Below the pieces are notes generated by a model. The model did not search any database and had not been told where the DNA came from. It saw only the letters and a program-made list of their open reading frames with translations. This document shows, in pieces, positions 10,701 to 21,053 of a DNA stretch of 64,000 nucleotides. The stretch covers positions 13,228,221 to 13,292,220 of the forward strand of contig NC_061869.1 of assembly GCF_907164915.1 (NCBI RefSeq), read 5' to 3'. The stretch's first letter is position 1, and each line of letters starts with the position of its first letter. The position numbers and the translations under genes were made by a program. Origin of the DNA: Impatiens glandulifera. Taxonomy: Eukaryota > Streptophyta > Magnoliopsida > Ericales > Balsaminaceae.

Positions 10701-12553
10701 AAGTCTTCAATTCTGCTATATTAACTTTTTTTCTTTGTTTTTTTTTGTGTGTTATTATTCATTGATGTAGGAAGATGATAAGATCGTTGAAATGGTCTCA
10801 AGGTATGGGCCTATGAAATGGTCTGTCATAGCAAAAGAATTACCAGGGCGTATTGGAAAACAGTGCCGTGAGAGGTAATGCTTTCAGTGAGATATCATCC
10901 TTCTGGTTCATTTCTTAAGTCGAAGTAGATTTGATTTAGTCATTTCATTTCTTGGTTCAATCGAGTAATTGTTTTTATTTTTCTCTTAACAAAACTTCGA
11001 GTTGAGTTTCATTCCTTACCTTCTTGATTCAGGTGGCACAATCATCTGAATCCTGACATTAAAAAAGAGGCTTGGACCCTGAAGGAAGAACTAGAACTCA
11101 TGAATGCCCACAGAATATATGGAAACAAATGGGCTGAAATCGCCAAAGTGCTACATGGAAGGTAACTAGTGTGAAGTAAATTATGTAACTTGTTGGGCAC
11201 TTGGGCTGTTTGTATGAATTATGATCTGAAAAAATCTACATTTATTATGTTTGCCAAATCACAATGTTCTAGAAAATAACATGGATAGTGATCCATATAT
11301 TTTTCTTATACCAAATGAAATGAAAAATCAAACTATATTCTGGATCATGATTCAGAAAAAAAAATCTTATACCAAACAAAAACAAATTTCACTTTCAATT
11401 TGTACTTTTGGCGATTTTTGAATCCAAGGCCGTGATTGTGATAAGTAGCAGTTTCCAGATAGGCTTGCTATTGTATTCTGACATGGGCTTTCATGTCTTT
11501 GCTTATGTTGATGATGTTATGTAAAATTAGTCTATATGACATTATTTAGATTTTTACTTGCAGTTCCAAAAAATAGAAAGCTTCTAGAAACTACCTTATT
11601 TATTTATTTATCATCTGAAATCCCTATCTCTTTTAGTCATCAAAGATGCATTGCAACAGTAAGATGTATTTTCTTTGTTTTTCTGATAACGCAGGACTGA
11701 CAATGCAATAAAGAATCATTGGAACAGTTCCTTAAAGAAGAAACTAGATTTCTATTTGGAAACTGGGAACCTTCCACCAGTTGCAAAAAATGGTGACCAG
11801 ATGAGGGCAAAAGAAATAATAAATAGAACCACCAGCTCAACCAGAAAATCCATGGATAAAGGATCGGAGTCAACTGCTCAAATGTCAACTGCAACTACTA
11901 CTACTATTACTACTACTACTACTACTGCAGAGGCTAATAAGATGGAAGCTGATAGTAAAAATCAATTTGATTCGTGTTACGTTTCCCCAACAAATGAATC
12001 TCGTGATGTAGAGATGATGTCATCTGAACTAAGGATTATGCCGGCTTACCATTCATTTTTCTATGAGCCACCCAATTCTCTAAATCCAATTACATCACCT
12101 ATGGACTACTTGACTCCCTCAAATGTTAAAAATGGCAATCATCTTCGTTTACAGAGTCCTGAATCTATCTTGAGAGTAGCAGCAAGAAGCTTCCCCAACA
12201 CACCATCTATAATAAGGAAGAGAAAGTCAAAATTCATAACTCCGCTTACCAACTTTTCTAATAAGGAAGCAATAGAGAACATTAATTCTTTCATTTCTGG
12301 ATTAGAAGATGGAAGCTCTTGTGGTACTACTACTCCACATCATCTTGGTAAAAGTTCTGATGGAATGGCATTTAATGCATCTCCTCCTTATCGGTTGAAG
12401 TCCAAAAGAACTGCTGTAATCAAGTCAATAGAAAAGCAACTTGAGTGCGCATTCAACAAAGAGTGCAACAATGATGGTACTGTTAAACCTATTGCCACCA
12501 TTATGACAGGTAGCTGCTCTCCTACTGCAAAAGGTTCCTCACAAAGATCGTAG
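7715..12553 (+). CDS. MYB3R: MYB3R (R1R2R3-MYB) transcription factor, 489 residues
   Basis: I read seven coding exons: 7715-7887, 8218-8269, 8938-8995, 10565-10659, 10771-10874, 11033-11161 and 11695-12553. All introns have GT..AG borders and the frame is continuous (1470 nt with stop). Three MYB repeats follow a 70-residue head, with the tryptophans exactly where expected: W71/W91/W110 (R1), W123/W143/W162 (R2) and W175/W194/W213 (R3). R3 ends in the DNA-contact helix with TDNAIKNHWNSSLKKK. The Thr-rich run at about residues 250-260 is low complexity. A C-terminal block with PPYRLKSKRTAVIKSIEKQL is typical of plant MYB3R proteins, which bind MSA elements and activate or repress G2/M genes in the nucleus. 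The start is the first ATG after an in-frame stop. The length is near the shorter Arabidopsis MYB3R proteins (family knowledge), but I cannot separate activator from repressor type. Confidence 0.93.
9035..9290. repeat. TA microsatellite and ~135-bp tandem duplication in MYB3R intron 3
   Basis: A short TA run at 9040-9058 is followed by two copies of a segment containing GCATAGGATGAGTTTTGTAT and CTGGACATATAAAATAAGTG. The copies start at about 9061 and 9196 and differ at a few positions. The repeat is non-coding. Confidence 0.7.
10195..10300 (-). mobile_element. tRNA-type SINE remnant, minus orientation, in MYB3R intron 3
   Basis: The minus strand reads GGTTGGTTCGATCCCACTGA then AAGCACTT. This has a pol III B-box-like core (GTTCGATCCC) and the same AAAGCACTT downstream sequence as the plus-strand copy that begins right beside it. 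It is only a partial copy. Confidence 0.45.
10305..10490 (+). mobile_element. tRNA-derived SINE in MYB3R intron 3
   Basis: GGATAGCTTAGATGGCAAGA (10313 onward) resembles a tRNA-type A box region and AGTTCAATTCCCATTGAAAG (10370 onward) a B box, about 50 bases apart. A short unrelated tail follows, as in plant SINEs. It has no cloverleaf as a whole, so I do not call it a tRNA gene. It lies head to head with the minus-strand copy. Confidence 0.5.
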
Positions 12554-12714
12554 AACACTGTAAGTTCTATTTCTTTATCTTTGACTGAAAATGAAGTGTG
12601 CATACTGAATTTTAAGTGATGAATGAGTTATGTTTTTGAAAAATAAATGCTAAATAATCCAAAAAAAAAAATCTGAATTTTAAGTACTTGATATATGTAA
12701 GTTGTTTTTTAAAG

Positions 12715-14360
12715 GATGAAAGCTCATTTCATCAATCCAAATTTCTATAGAGTGTACAAAAGGAGAGTGAAAACCCAACAAATATTACAAAACAAGTTAA
12801 GACCTGGCTGATCATAAATTACAGTCTAAAATAGCCAACAATTCAGCTGTCAATGAAGGAACAAAACTCAATACGGACATTAAATACAAAACAAAACTAC
12901 AAATTATGACGCATAAGTGTTGGGATTTAGATCCACACAAATATCAATGCCAAGATCTTTGGAGACCTGGTAATTTGTGGGTCTTCTTCAGTAGTAATTT
13001 ACCTACAATGTTTATATGCTTCTCTTTCAGCCTTTGAGTACTACCTTCTCCGTCTTTTCCTCAATCTTATTAAGAAGCTTAAGATGCCTTTTAATCACTT
13101 TCTAATGCTGGAGGAGGGTCTTCAATCACGCTTGAAGGCTCCCCATCGTTTGGTGCCTGCTCACTTACCTCATTCAACAGAGTCAATGATGTGACAGTCG
13201 CCTCAATATTAGAAGAAACCAACATGGGGTCATGTTATCGACACTTGAGAGGACTCAACACCATCCACGCCGATCTCACCATCATTTCCAACATGTGTGA
13301 ACTTCCTTTCCTGGATAATATCCGCATCATTGTCCTCGTTCTCATCAACCACGTGATCCTCGTGATCAACGTCCACATGAGCAGTCTCATTTACACCCAC
13401 AGTACTGGGTGTGGATGCAACAACAACAACATCCACAACTGCATTTGTTGACAGTTGTTCCGACGATTCAACACCATGCTGAGGCACCCACCTCAACCTC
13501 CTATGTTGACCATAGATGGGTGATTCCCTTCTCATTAAGTTTTGACACTTCCTCAATGAGTGGAGGAGCCAAAGGGAAAAATTGAACGTGGCGTCAATCG
13601 GTATCACAATTTGCTGAAACTTTCTATTTTGGCCACTTCCAATCCATTTTCTCACCGAACAACACTTTCCACTACTATTATAACCAATGAAAAGAGCTAT
13701 CAATGAAAAGAGTTTTTCAAGCCACCCAGCCCCCAGAGTGGGGAGTAGTATCTCAATCGCCCAAAACAATTCAGATATCGATAGTGTCATTCATCGCTTT
13801 CCTCCCTCCCATCGTTCTTACAACATGAGGCAATCCAAACATTATTCAAGGTCGAGTTAGGAGTTGAATGCCTCCCCTCGTCGCTAACTTTTTCAAGAAC
13901 CATATTATTATTATTATTATCAATAACCTTATCTCTACCAAACCAATAAGGTACTGCTCCTATGAGTTCCGAAACCAAACTACGAAAAAATGTAACATAA
14001 TGGCAATGAAGGAGACTAAGGTCAATAGTCTCCTGTCTCTTCATGTAGAAACAACACCTACTAGCTAAATGAAATCCCTTTATTTTGAGTTCCACTCTTA
14101 TCAAAACTCCTTGTGAATTGCCTCCCACTCAAAGATGGAAATCCTAAAAGGAATTTTAGCTTTTCACACTTCCTTCCAAGGGAGCCGTGATGGCGTCCCT
14201 TGGAGGGTTGCATGGTAAATGACACGAGTCTGGAGAGCAGATTGAATTTGTCTTCTTTATCGGGGTGTATCGTGACTTGAGAAAGAGTTTCCACAAGGCT
14301 GGCAAGGATCTACCCTCCTTAGCCTGAGAGTGTCCCCTATCGTTCATAAGAGCCAATTGT
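12715..14360 (-). mobile_element. Decayed LINE-like 3' fragment with zf-RVT region, behind MYB3R
   Basis: The minus strand of 13787-14128 has CCFYMKRQETIDLSLLHCHY, which matches the zinc-binding reverse-transcriptase region (Cys-x2-Cys ... His-x4-5-Cys) found near the end of plant non-LTR ORF2 proteins. The upstream frame at 14061-14294 may be the preceding connector. Further along, 13230-13790 is open for 186 codons with an acidic Asp/Glu/Val-rich end and no recognised domain. Near 12715-12770 the minus strand has a TTGATGAAATGAGC end like LINE 3' ends. Frames are broken and the element is not functional. Confidence 0.55.
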
Positions 14361-14509
14361 TATATGTATTTTTCTCTTTATATTACCTAAGATGTCAATT
14401 TTTAGCTTATTTTCAGCCTAATCTAAATAATTAAGTATCATATTATTTTGAATCCATTTTCCAAACAGTTTTTGCAATATTATTAAAATTTTGTTCTCAT
14501 CTCTCTTTA

Positions 14510-14585
14510 GTTCAGGTTTCGAAGGCTTGATATGCTGTTAAAGATTAGGGATTCTTATAAGAGGCAACTTCTTTCCAACCCAGGT
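14510..14585 (+). other. Possible 3' UTR exon of MYB3R
   Basis: The MYB3R stop codon is followed within 9 bases by a good donor (CACTGTAAGT at 12557-12566). At about 14503-14516 TCTCTTTAGTTCAG resembles an acceptor, and GGTTAGAG at 14583 a further donor. The two would join to a non-coding exon and put the LINE at 12715-14360 inside a 3' UTR intron. This is a splice-site reading only. Confidence 0.3.
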
Positions 14586-14886
14586 TAGAGAACAGGGCTT
14601 ATACACAATTTTGAATATATGTCTTCTCAAATGTATTCAAATTTGCTTTTATAGTTTGGTTATTATCTGTATTCTTGTGAAGTGGGTGTTCTATTTTGCC
14701 TGTGGAAGGCTTTGTCAAGATAGCATTGGTTCAATTATGTTGAGAATACAACAGGGATTTTTTTAGACTTTTGGAGGTTTTTTTTTTCAATTCTTTTTCC
14801 TGGATCTTCATAAGACAGATCTTACTGGTATAATCTAAACAAATTTGGTTGTGGCTTATTTGGAGAGTCCAAATTGACAATACTTG

Positions 14887-14887
<1 letters not shown>

Positions 14888-14923
<36 letters not shown>

Positions 14924-14928
14924 TCTCA
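14888..14928. repeat. CT microsatellite
   Basis: An almost pure CT run. The paralogous position at about 21235 has only a short interrupted CT tract, so the run expanded in this copy or shrank in the other. Confidence 0.85.
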
Positions 14929-15273
14929 TCCTCCCTTTACCTTTGTTTATTATTTTTGCTGAAATTATATAGGTTTATATATTTATAACAAACATGACAG
15001 TAACATAACAAAAGGAACAGCATTTTCCTTTTGTTTATTTATTATTATTGTTCAGTTTGAGATTTATATCTGAACCATATAGTCATTGTGCTGCTAACAC
15101 ATCTCATCTCACTGTCTCAATATTTTATTTTATTGAAACCCACAACATATATCGAGGATTCAATCCATGTTCTATCATGTTTGAGCTAGTTGTCTGTGAT
15201 TCTATTCAAATATTTTGTGGTAATTGATTTTGATGGTTCTAAACCATGAGAACTGCCTGTCTCTAGATTTTAT

Positions 15274-15470
15274 TAAATGGCCAATTTTGGTTCTTCAAAA
15301 TTTAGATGGTTTTTGGTCTGTAATTAGGCCTATTTGATAATACTTTTGGATTGAAAAATTGACAACAATGTAAATGGCCAATCTTGGTTCTTCAAAATCT
15401 AGATGGTTTTTGGTCTGTAATTAGGCCTATTTGATAATACTTTTGGATTGAAAAATTGACAACAATGTAA
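15274..15470. repeat. 98-bp tandem duplication found only in repeat copy 1
   Basis: AAATGGCCAATTTTGGTTCT at 15274 recurs as AAATGGCCAATCTTGGTTCT at 15372, with near-identical sequence between. The paralogous segment (21615-21715) has a single copy, so the duplication came after the 2.3 kb segments separated. Confidence 0.85.
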
Positions 15471-15984
15471 ATTTTATTTTAAAATATGATATAATTTAGA
15501 TCTACATTGAAGTTAATGAGTAGCCTCTATTTGAAGGAAAAAACATTCCATTTTTGAAGCAACTTTAGCTGTCCTTGCAAGCAAAATATTGTGATCCAAG
15601 ATTACATTTTTTAGAACACCATTTTTTAATTGCTGTTGTGACCCAAAAAAATTATTCAAATCCAAAGTTACAATACTTTTTTAATTGGTGATTTGAGCTA
15701 CATTTTGGTATATTATCGACAAATTTTCAAAGAAAAGGTGTTGGAGTGAAACACATTTTTTCTTCCTTTAAAAGTTTAGGAAATTTTCTAATGAAATTCA
15801 AATATGATATTTCATGTGTGAATGGTCGGCCAATTTGATTATATTTTGTGAATTTGGGCTGGTACATTTTCAATGTTTATGAGTCTAACTTTAGATCTTT
15901 AAGTTTTATCTTACATTAAGAAGAAATTTGGAAAAATTAGTTGAGGATGAACATAATCAGCTTATTTTAGGGAATAACTGCTTT

Positions 15985-16910
15985 TCTTTTCTTGTTGTTG
16001 GGAAGACGATTTATCAAGCGTTTTATTAAAAACCCAAAAAGAGAAACAACGTACAAAAAGAGAAATGACGTACATAAAATAAAAGTATCTGACAACTCGT
16101 GTAATTGTCGTGATTTCCGTAAACTCAATGTCATAACTCTCAATTATTGTGATTGACGGGGACCATCCTTCAAGAATGAATAAGTCCATTTCCATCAAAA
16201 TTAATGTCCTTCTAAAGTTGGTCTTCCCTCGTAAAAATCTGACCTTCCTTTTCATCTAAATCAATATATAACAACACGAAAGAAACACATGAAAACATTT
16301 GAAGAGTACTTTTCAACATTAGCTTTCTTAATGACAAATCTTGAATCTTAGATCACTCATTTGGAAAATCCAAAATCATCATGCATTCTACAACTTTTTT
16401 CTTTCAAATCTTTCAAAGCTTAGTTTGAGCAAAATAAACTACTCATATCGGCATAATTTGCTATCTTGTCTCTGGTCTCCCGCGAAAAGCAAGGCCTTTA
16501 GGATGAATATGCATAGGGATAATTTCAGTTGACCAATCAAGCTTCCATCATTCAACCACCTCTCCTTGATTTCTAAGAATATTCCACACCTTGCTGGAAT
16601 TGAATTTACTTCTTTCCTCAACAGTCCAATCCCAAGAATATTTCTGATCACAATGGATATAATAGCTTTCATCTTCTCAAGGATTCAAATTCCTTCACTT
16701 GATCTATGCAACAAGTCATTCCATTCCGCATCATAGATTGTCCTAACATTATTTGTCTTGCAGTCACACTTAATTTTAACATTATAAAATTTTGGCTCAA
16801 GGCAAATGGACGGATTTTCATAACAAGGGTCGTGTGAAAATAGAGTATCCTTCTCATCTCCAATACCAACTTTGAAAATTTTCATTGCACAATCCCTTGT
16901 ATTCATAGTC
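15985..16910 (-). mobile_element. LINE ORF2 3' end, decayed, in repeat copy 1
   Basis: The minus strand begins at about 16906 with IGDEKDTLFSHDPCYENPS, the GDGxxTxxWxDPW-like motif that precedes the zf-RVT region in plant L1 ORF2. It is followed by TIYDAEWNDLLHRSS and, in a shifted frame, NSSKVWNILRNQGEVVE. The 3' end with TTTTTAATAAAACGCTTG (minus) lies at about 16007-16030. Several frameshifts are present; it is a pseudo-element. The copy at 22240-23160 has the same structure (GDGKDTL variant, as DGKDTLVWYD). Confidence 0.6.
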
Positions 16911-17460
16911 TTCTTAAGTGATCACAACATATCCTCCTTAAAGATGCTTCTCCATATCTTAACGTTCCATCTCACGAATCTCGAATAGACCCACCTAACC
17001 CATAGACGATCATTTTTACCCCCTTAATTTATAATTTTAAATAATCCCGAATTAATAGCCCCTTTTTGAGGTTATTTATTAGGAATAAACCCCGATAAAT
17101 TATGATCATTGTTAAAATCAACTCACTCAATCATGAACCCTAATCAGATGAAAGATTTTTTACTACGAGATCAAAAATCTAATATCCAATTTCCATTAAG
17201 AGAGTGATATACGAACAAAAAATCTAAAATTTGAAGACGGATCCTGTCGAGGGAATGAAGCCACCTGGAGCTCTCAAATATTAGGACACCGGCTATGTAA
17301 ATTACTAAATAAGTCCTCAATGTTTGTTATGTTTTTTAGCCAAGTTGTTGGGTCTTGTCAGCATTTTATTTTGCAAACATAATTTTGTTAGAATATGTAG
17401 ACCTCCAGATAAAAAGATCTGAATATTCTAATGGTTTACTTACCTATTTTGGAATTGAAG

Positions 17461-17915
17461 AGCCAATTCTCCATATTGGCGATACTTCTTTTATCACTCC
17501 TTCTCGTCTCTTACACTTACGAGATGTGTTTCATGTTCCGAAAATTACTAAGAATCTCCTTAGTCTTGCTCGTTTTACAGCCGCCATCTTCTATTGTATT
17601 CTCGTTCTTCCGGGAATGGTGTAATAGCATATCAGGTCAGTCCTATGAGTTAGGAATGCCGATGCTTTCTTTCATTGAGTTTATTGCCTATGAGAAGTAT
17701 TCCATTCCCAAGCTGCTCCCATTATTTTGTTGGCCCAGTCAGCTGTTGAAATTTCCACCAAGCAGAAGCCCAAAACCAGTAACCCATCTGTCAATACAGG
17801 AGCTGAGAACCTTTCCATTGATAAAAAAATGATCCTCAGTTCCAACTACTTTGAATACACAGGGGCATACTGCCGTGGCGCCTAGATATGAAAAAGAGAA
17901 TTGTGAAGGTGACTC
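17461..17915 (+). mobile_element. Copia pol piece inserted in the Gypsy 5' LTR
   Basis: Codons from about 17400 read ILHIGDTSFITP and LLHLRDVFHVPKITKNLLSL, the GAG-pre-integrase segment of a Copia pol. The neighbouring LTR sequence is interrupted at this point compared with the 3' LTR, where TTAGAATTAAAGAGTAATAA runs straight into CTCATCATCTTTC. A second frame (17431-17832) covers the same DNA and is not separate. Confidence 0.65.
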
Positions 17916-18249
17916 TGCTATGCTCATCATCTTCTAGATATCAATCTCTTCCCTCGTCTCCTTCTCTGATTCAACTGTGAAAACCTTAAATAATTACTTC
18001 ATCATATCAATTGATATCAGAGCCGACGTTCCCAGGATGGTTGATAACAAACATCAATCGGAAAACGACTCCCTATGTGTATCCATAGATTCTACTGTTG
18101 AGACTGTAAACAAGATGCGGAAATGAATGGAAAACAAAGTTGGATCGATTGAAGAACATTTACACATTTTATCAAGTCAAGAGGTTGTGGATTACCCGAA
18201 TGATTCAGCAGGTTCCTCACGAGCAGCTCCCCTAGAGACACATACAATA

Positions 18250-18605
18250 TGTTCCCCAATTGCGGCTGACGAAAGTGGATTTCCCAAAGTTTGATAGATT
18301 AGACGTGGAAGGGTGAATTATTGCGGCTGAACAGTTTTTCAAGATTGATCGCTCCATAGATGCTACTAAGGTGGAGATCGCCTCGATTCATTTCTCGGGA
18401 GGCGCCAGAATGGTATGGTTCATTTTTGTAGACAAGGAACAGACGATGTCATTGACATGGATGAACCTGAAGAAAGCACTCCTACAATATTTCGGTCCTT
18501 TAATTTGCGATACACCTATCAACCAATTTATGGACCTAAAGCAAAACAACTTGAGTCTGGTAATGCGGCAGCTAGAAAAGAAGATTCTAGTCATTTTGTG
18601 AGAGC
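18250..18605 (+). pseudogene. Gypsy gag (retrotransposon gag domain) remnant
   Basis: KVDFPKF precedes AAEQFFKIDRSIDATKVEIA, then HFSGGARMVW, LTWMNLKKALLQYFG and MDLKQ. This is the usual order of the plant Gypsy gag core (PF03732 type): start motif, W-containing middle and F-G/D-P end. A stop lies inside the first half (the codon after EG at about 18316). The protein would package element RNA in an intact relative. This one is truncated and followed directly by sequence that is not protease or RT. Confidence 0.7.
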
Positions 18606-18956
18606 TGTTACTAGGGATATGAGGCTATAGAAACAAAAGCTGAAGTGTCACTTCACATTCACATCCCATCTGTAACTCACCCCACCTCAGGATGTGTATA
18701 AGATGGTTATTAACAACTTAAAGCAGTCATTAGAGCATGTTGGGCTGCAGAGTAGTGAGTATTATTCCATCTACAAGCACCCTTATTGGACATGTTTCAC
18801 TTACTCACCTTTGTTAAGTCATAACCAACAAAATGTATCAAAAGACATATTGGAGACTTCGTCCATTTTCTTGTGAAATGATAAATTATGTCAGAGAATA
18901 TACAAGTTATCTCTTGTACATAGATGACCGGTTAAGAATCTTGTTGTGGTCATCAA

Positions 18957-19230
18957 CACCTCAACAGGTCTACAAAAGCAGTTATGATCTGTGCATGCAA
19001 CTTGCTGTTGTTGCAGGACTTTGTGAGTGGAGAGATTTTATTGCCTGTGCAGAGGACTTCGTGAGTGGAGAGATTTTATTGCCTGGGCAGAAGATCAGAG
19101 TAATTGTTACACCTCAACAGGTCTACAAAAGCAGTTATGATCTGTGCATGCAACTTGCTGTTGTTGCAGGACTTTGTGAGTGGAGAGATTTTATTGCCTG
19201 GGCAGAAGATCAGAGTAATTGTTACACATT
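18957..19230 (+). repeat. 153-bp in-frame tandem duplication in the Gypsy remnant
   Basis: GGTCTACAAAAGCAGTTATG at 18967 recurs at 19120, a period of 153 bases (51 codons), so a 250-codon open frame (18833-19585) survives through both copies. A shorter repeat of GAGTGGAGAGATTTTATTGC occurs inside copy one. The frame ends in the Gypsy integrase C-terminus. Confidence 0.85.
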
Positions 19231-20165
19231 GCCAAATAAATCTATTGATATTGCAAAAGAGATGCTTACCATGGCAAAAACCTTGCACCATACATTGAGA
19301 GCTAAGTATGTGGAGGCAAATCTTGGTGCATTTGTTAACCGTATAAAGCGTTCTCTTAAAAATGATTTTGCATTCAAAACTGTTGTGGAGTATCTGAAGG
19401 AGAAGCATATTTCAATGCAAGCCATATTCTTTGGGCCATACCGAGTACTAGCAAAAATCGGGAAAGTCGCTTACCGCATGGAGTTATCATCCGATGCTCA
19501 AATCCACAATACAATGTCTTCCATATATCACAACTCAAGAAGTATAGGGGTTCACCGACTTCAAGTGAAGAAATTTCAAATGTGAAATATCGTGACCTAA
19601 TTTCTGAAACGATTTGGAAGAACGACAAACTCGAGTAGGAAAAATTCAGACTAAAAAATGTTAGTTAAATGGGAGGATCGAAGCACGATAAGAATACCTG
19701 GGAAGATGAAGAGGCTCAGAGTTTACGAAATCCCGACCTGTTGATCGATTGGGGCTAGAAGAGAATGCTTTCGGTTTGATTTCGCCGAGGTCATCGAAAG
19801 TGACTCGTGATAGGACAAAAAATCTAGACTGATCCTGTGGAGGGAATGAAGCCACCTGGAAAATAAAGAGCTCTCAAGATGATGCAAATTACTAAATAAG
19901 TACTCTATGTTTGTTATGTTTTTCAGCCAAGTTGTTAGGCCTTGTCAGCATTTTATTTTAGAATATGCCGACCTCCAGATAAAAGGCTTTGAATATTCTA
20001 ATTGTGTATTTACGTATTTTAGAATTAAAGAGTAATAACTCATCATCTTTCTTCTCATCTTCTTCCTTGATTCAACTGTGAAAATCCTAAATAATTACAT
20101 CATCGTATCATATATCTTTCCTTAATTCAACCGTAAAAATCCTAAATAATTATTTCATCGTATCA

Positions 20166-21053
20166 AATAGTTCTGAGCGTTCTGATTAAGCCTAAATAAT
20201 AGGCATTAACATTCTTTAGGAAATAAACTCTAGTCATAATTGTTTTTCTAAGTATAATTTCAGACATCATATCTATTACCTTGCTTCAATCACATGATTG
20301 TTTTTGAAAACAATATTGAACACTCCTTAAAATTAGTTTATGTTTTCCATTCGAATTAACATTGCTAACACAAAATTACAAACACAAGTTTAGTTAAAGA
20401 AGAGGAATTGAGGAATGATGGAGAGGAAGAGGAAGAGACAATGTTCAACTCATAACTAAGGATTTGTAAGTTGTACTTGAACGATTTTTTGTGCTCATAG
20501 CTTGTATTTAGAACGTTTTTTTTTTGTATTGAGTTCGCTAATTTTGTGATTTTCGCAAAAGAGAGACTAATGAAATCGTTCAATCATTTCGACAAAAAAT
20601 TGAAAACTATAAGAAAAATACATTTTGCCTTTAAAAATAAAATTAAACATTTCTAAAGAGAATTCTCTATAGTTTTTCTTTTATTATAAATATAAATTCT
20701 ACATACTAATGAGTACTTTTAACTTTTATTATAAGTATAAATTTTATATAATAATAAGTAATTTAATCTGTTTACGAAATTAATAAGCGAAACTAAAATA
20801 TCACAATAAGATTGAGTAACGTTTTAGTAGTGTTATTATTTAGGACTCTAAATAGTAAAAAATCACTAAATTTATTATATTAGTAGCATTAGTCCCCAAA
20901 TTGTTAGGGATTGTTAGTTATTTTAATAGGTAACACCTCCTAATGATTAACCTAGCTCAAAGATATACTAAAGAATAAATATCAATAGTTTTATATTCTT
21001 TCTTGGCTATGAGGGTTCTCCATGGCATTTAATCTACTTTGTTCTGAAATTTA
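20166..21053. other. AT-rich stretch, no feature seen
   Basis: Between the Gypsy 3' LTR and direct repeat copy 2 I find only short meaningless frames and AT-rich DNA. Confidence 0.55.

Larger units (their letters stand above)
14720..17095. repeat. Direct repeat copy 1 (~2.3 kb), paired with 21054-23336
   Basis: From TAGCATTGGTTCAATTATGTT to the phrase GGTTATTTATTAGGAATAAA this segment matches 21054-23336 in the same orientation, with many substitutions and small indels. It holds a CT microsatellite (14890-14920), AT-rich DNA and a minus-strand LINE 3' end. Copy 1 alone has a 98-bp internal tandem duplication (15274 and 15372). Confidence 0.85.
17205..20165 (+). mobile_element. Deleted Gypsy retrotransposon with two LTRs
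   Basis: Two related ends in direct orientation bracket gag and integrase remains. The 5' LTR is 17205-17460 plus 17916-18010 (split by an insert) and the 3' LTR is about 19808-20165. Both start TGATA-x-ACAAAAAATCT and share GAGGGAATGAAGCCACCTGG and CTTGTCAGCATTTTATTTT. The primer-binding site TGATATCAGAGCC (18013-18025) is two bases after the 5' LTR. Gag remains are at about 18255-18600. An integrase C-terminus (GPYRVLAKIGKVAYRMELSS, about 19430-19490) and a chromo-like end (LVKWED-like at 19664, then TWEDEEAQSLRNPDLL) are at 19430-19760. Protease, RT and RNase H are missing, so it is non-autonomous. The 3' LTR has an internal duplication of its last ~55 bases. Confidence 0.8.

Noticed and set aside
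11640..11894. Minus-strand frame over the last MYB3R exon
   Set aside because: Antisense shadow of a well-supported coding exon.
16341..16906. Several 60-77 residue frames on both strands
   Set aside because: They are pieces of a decayed LINE 3' end in shifted frames, supported by the same layout in the second direct repeat copy.
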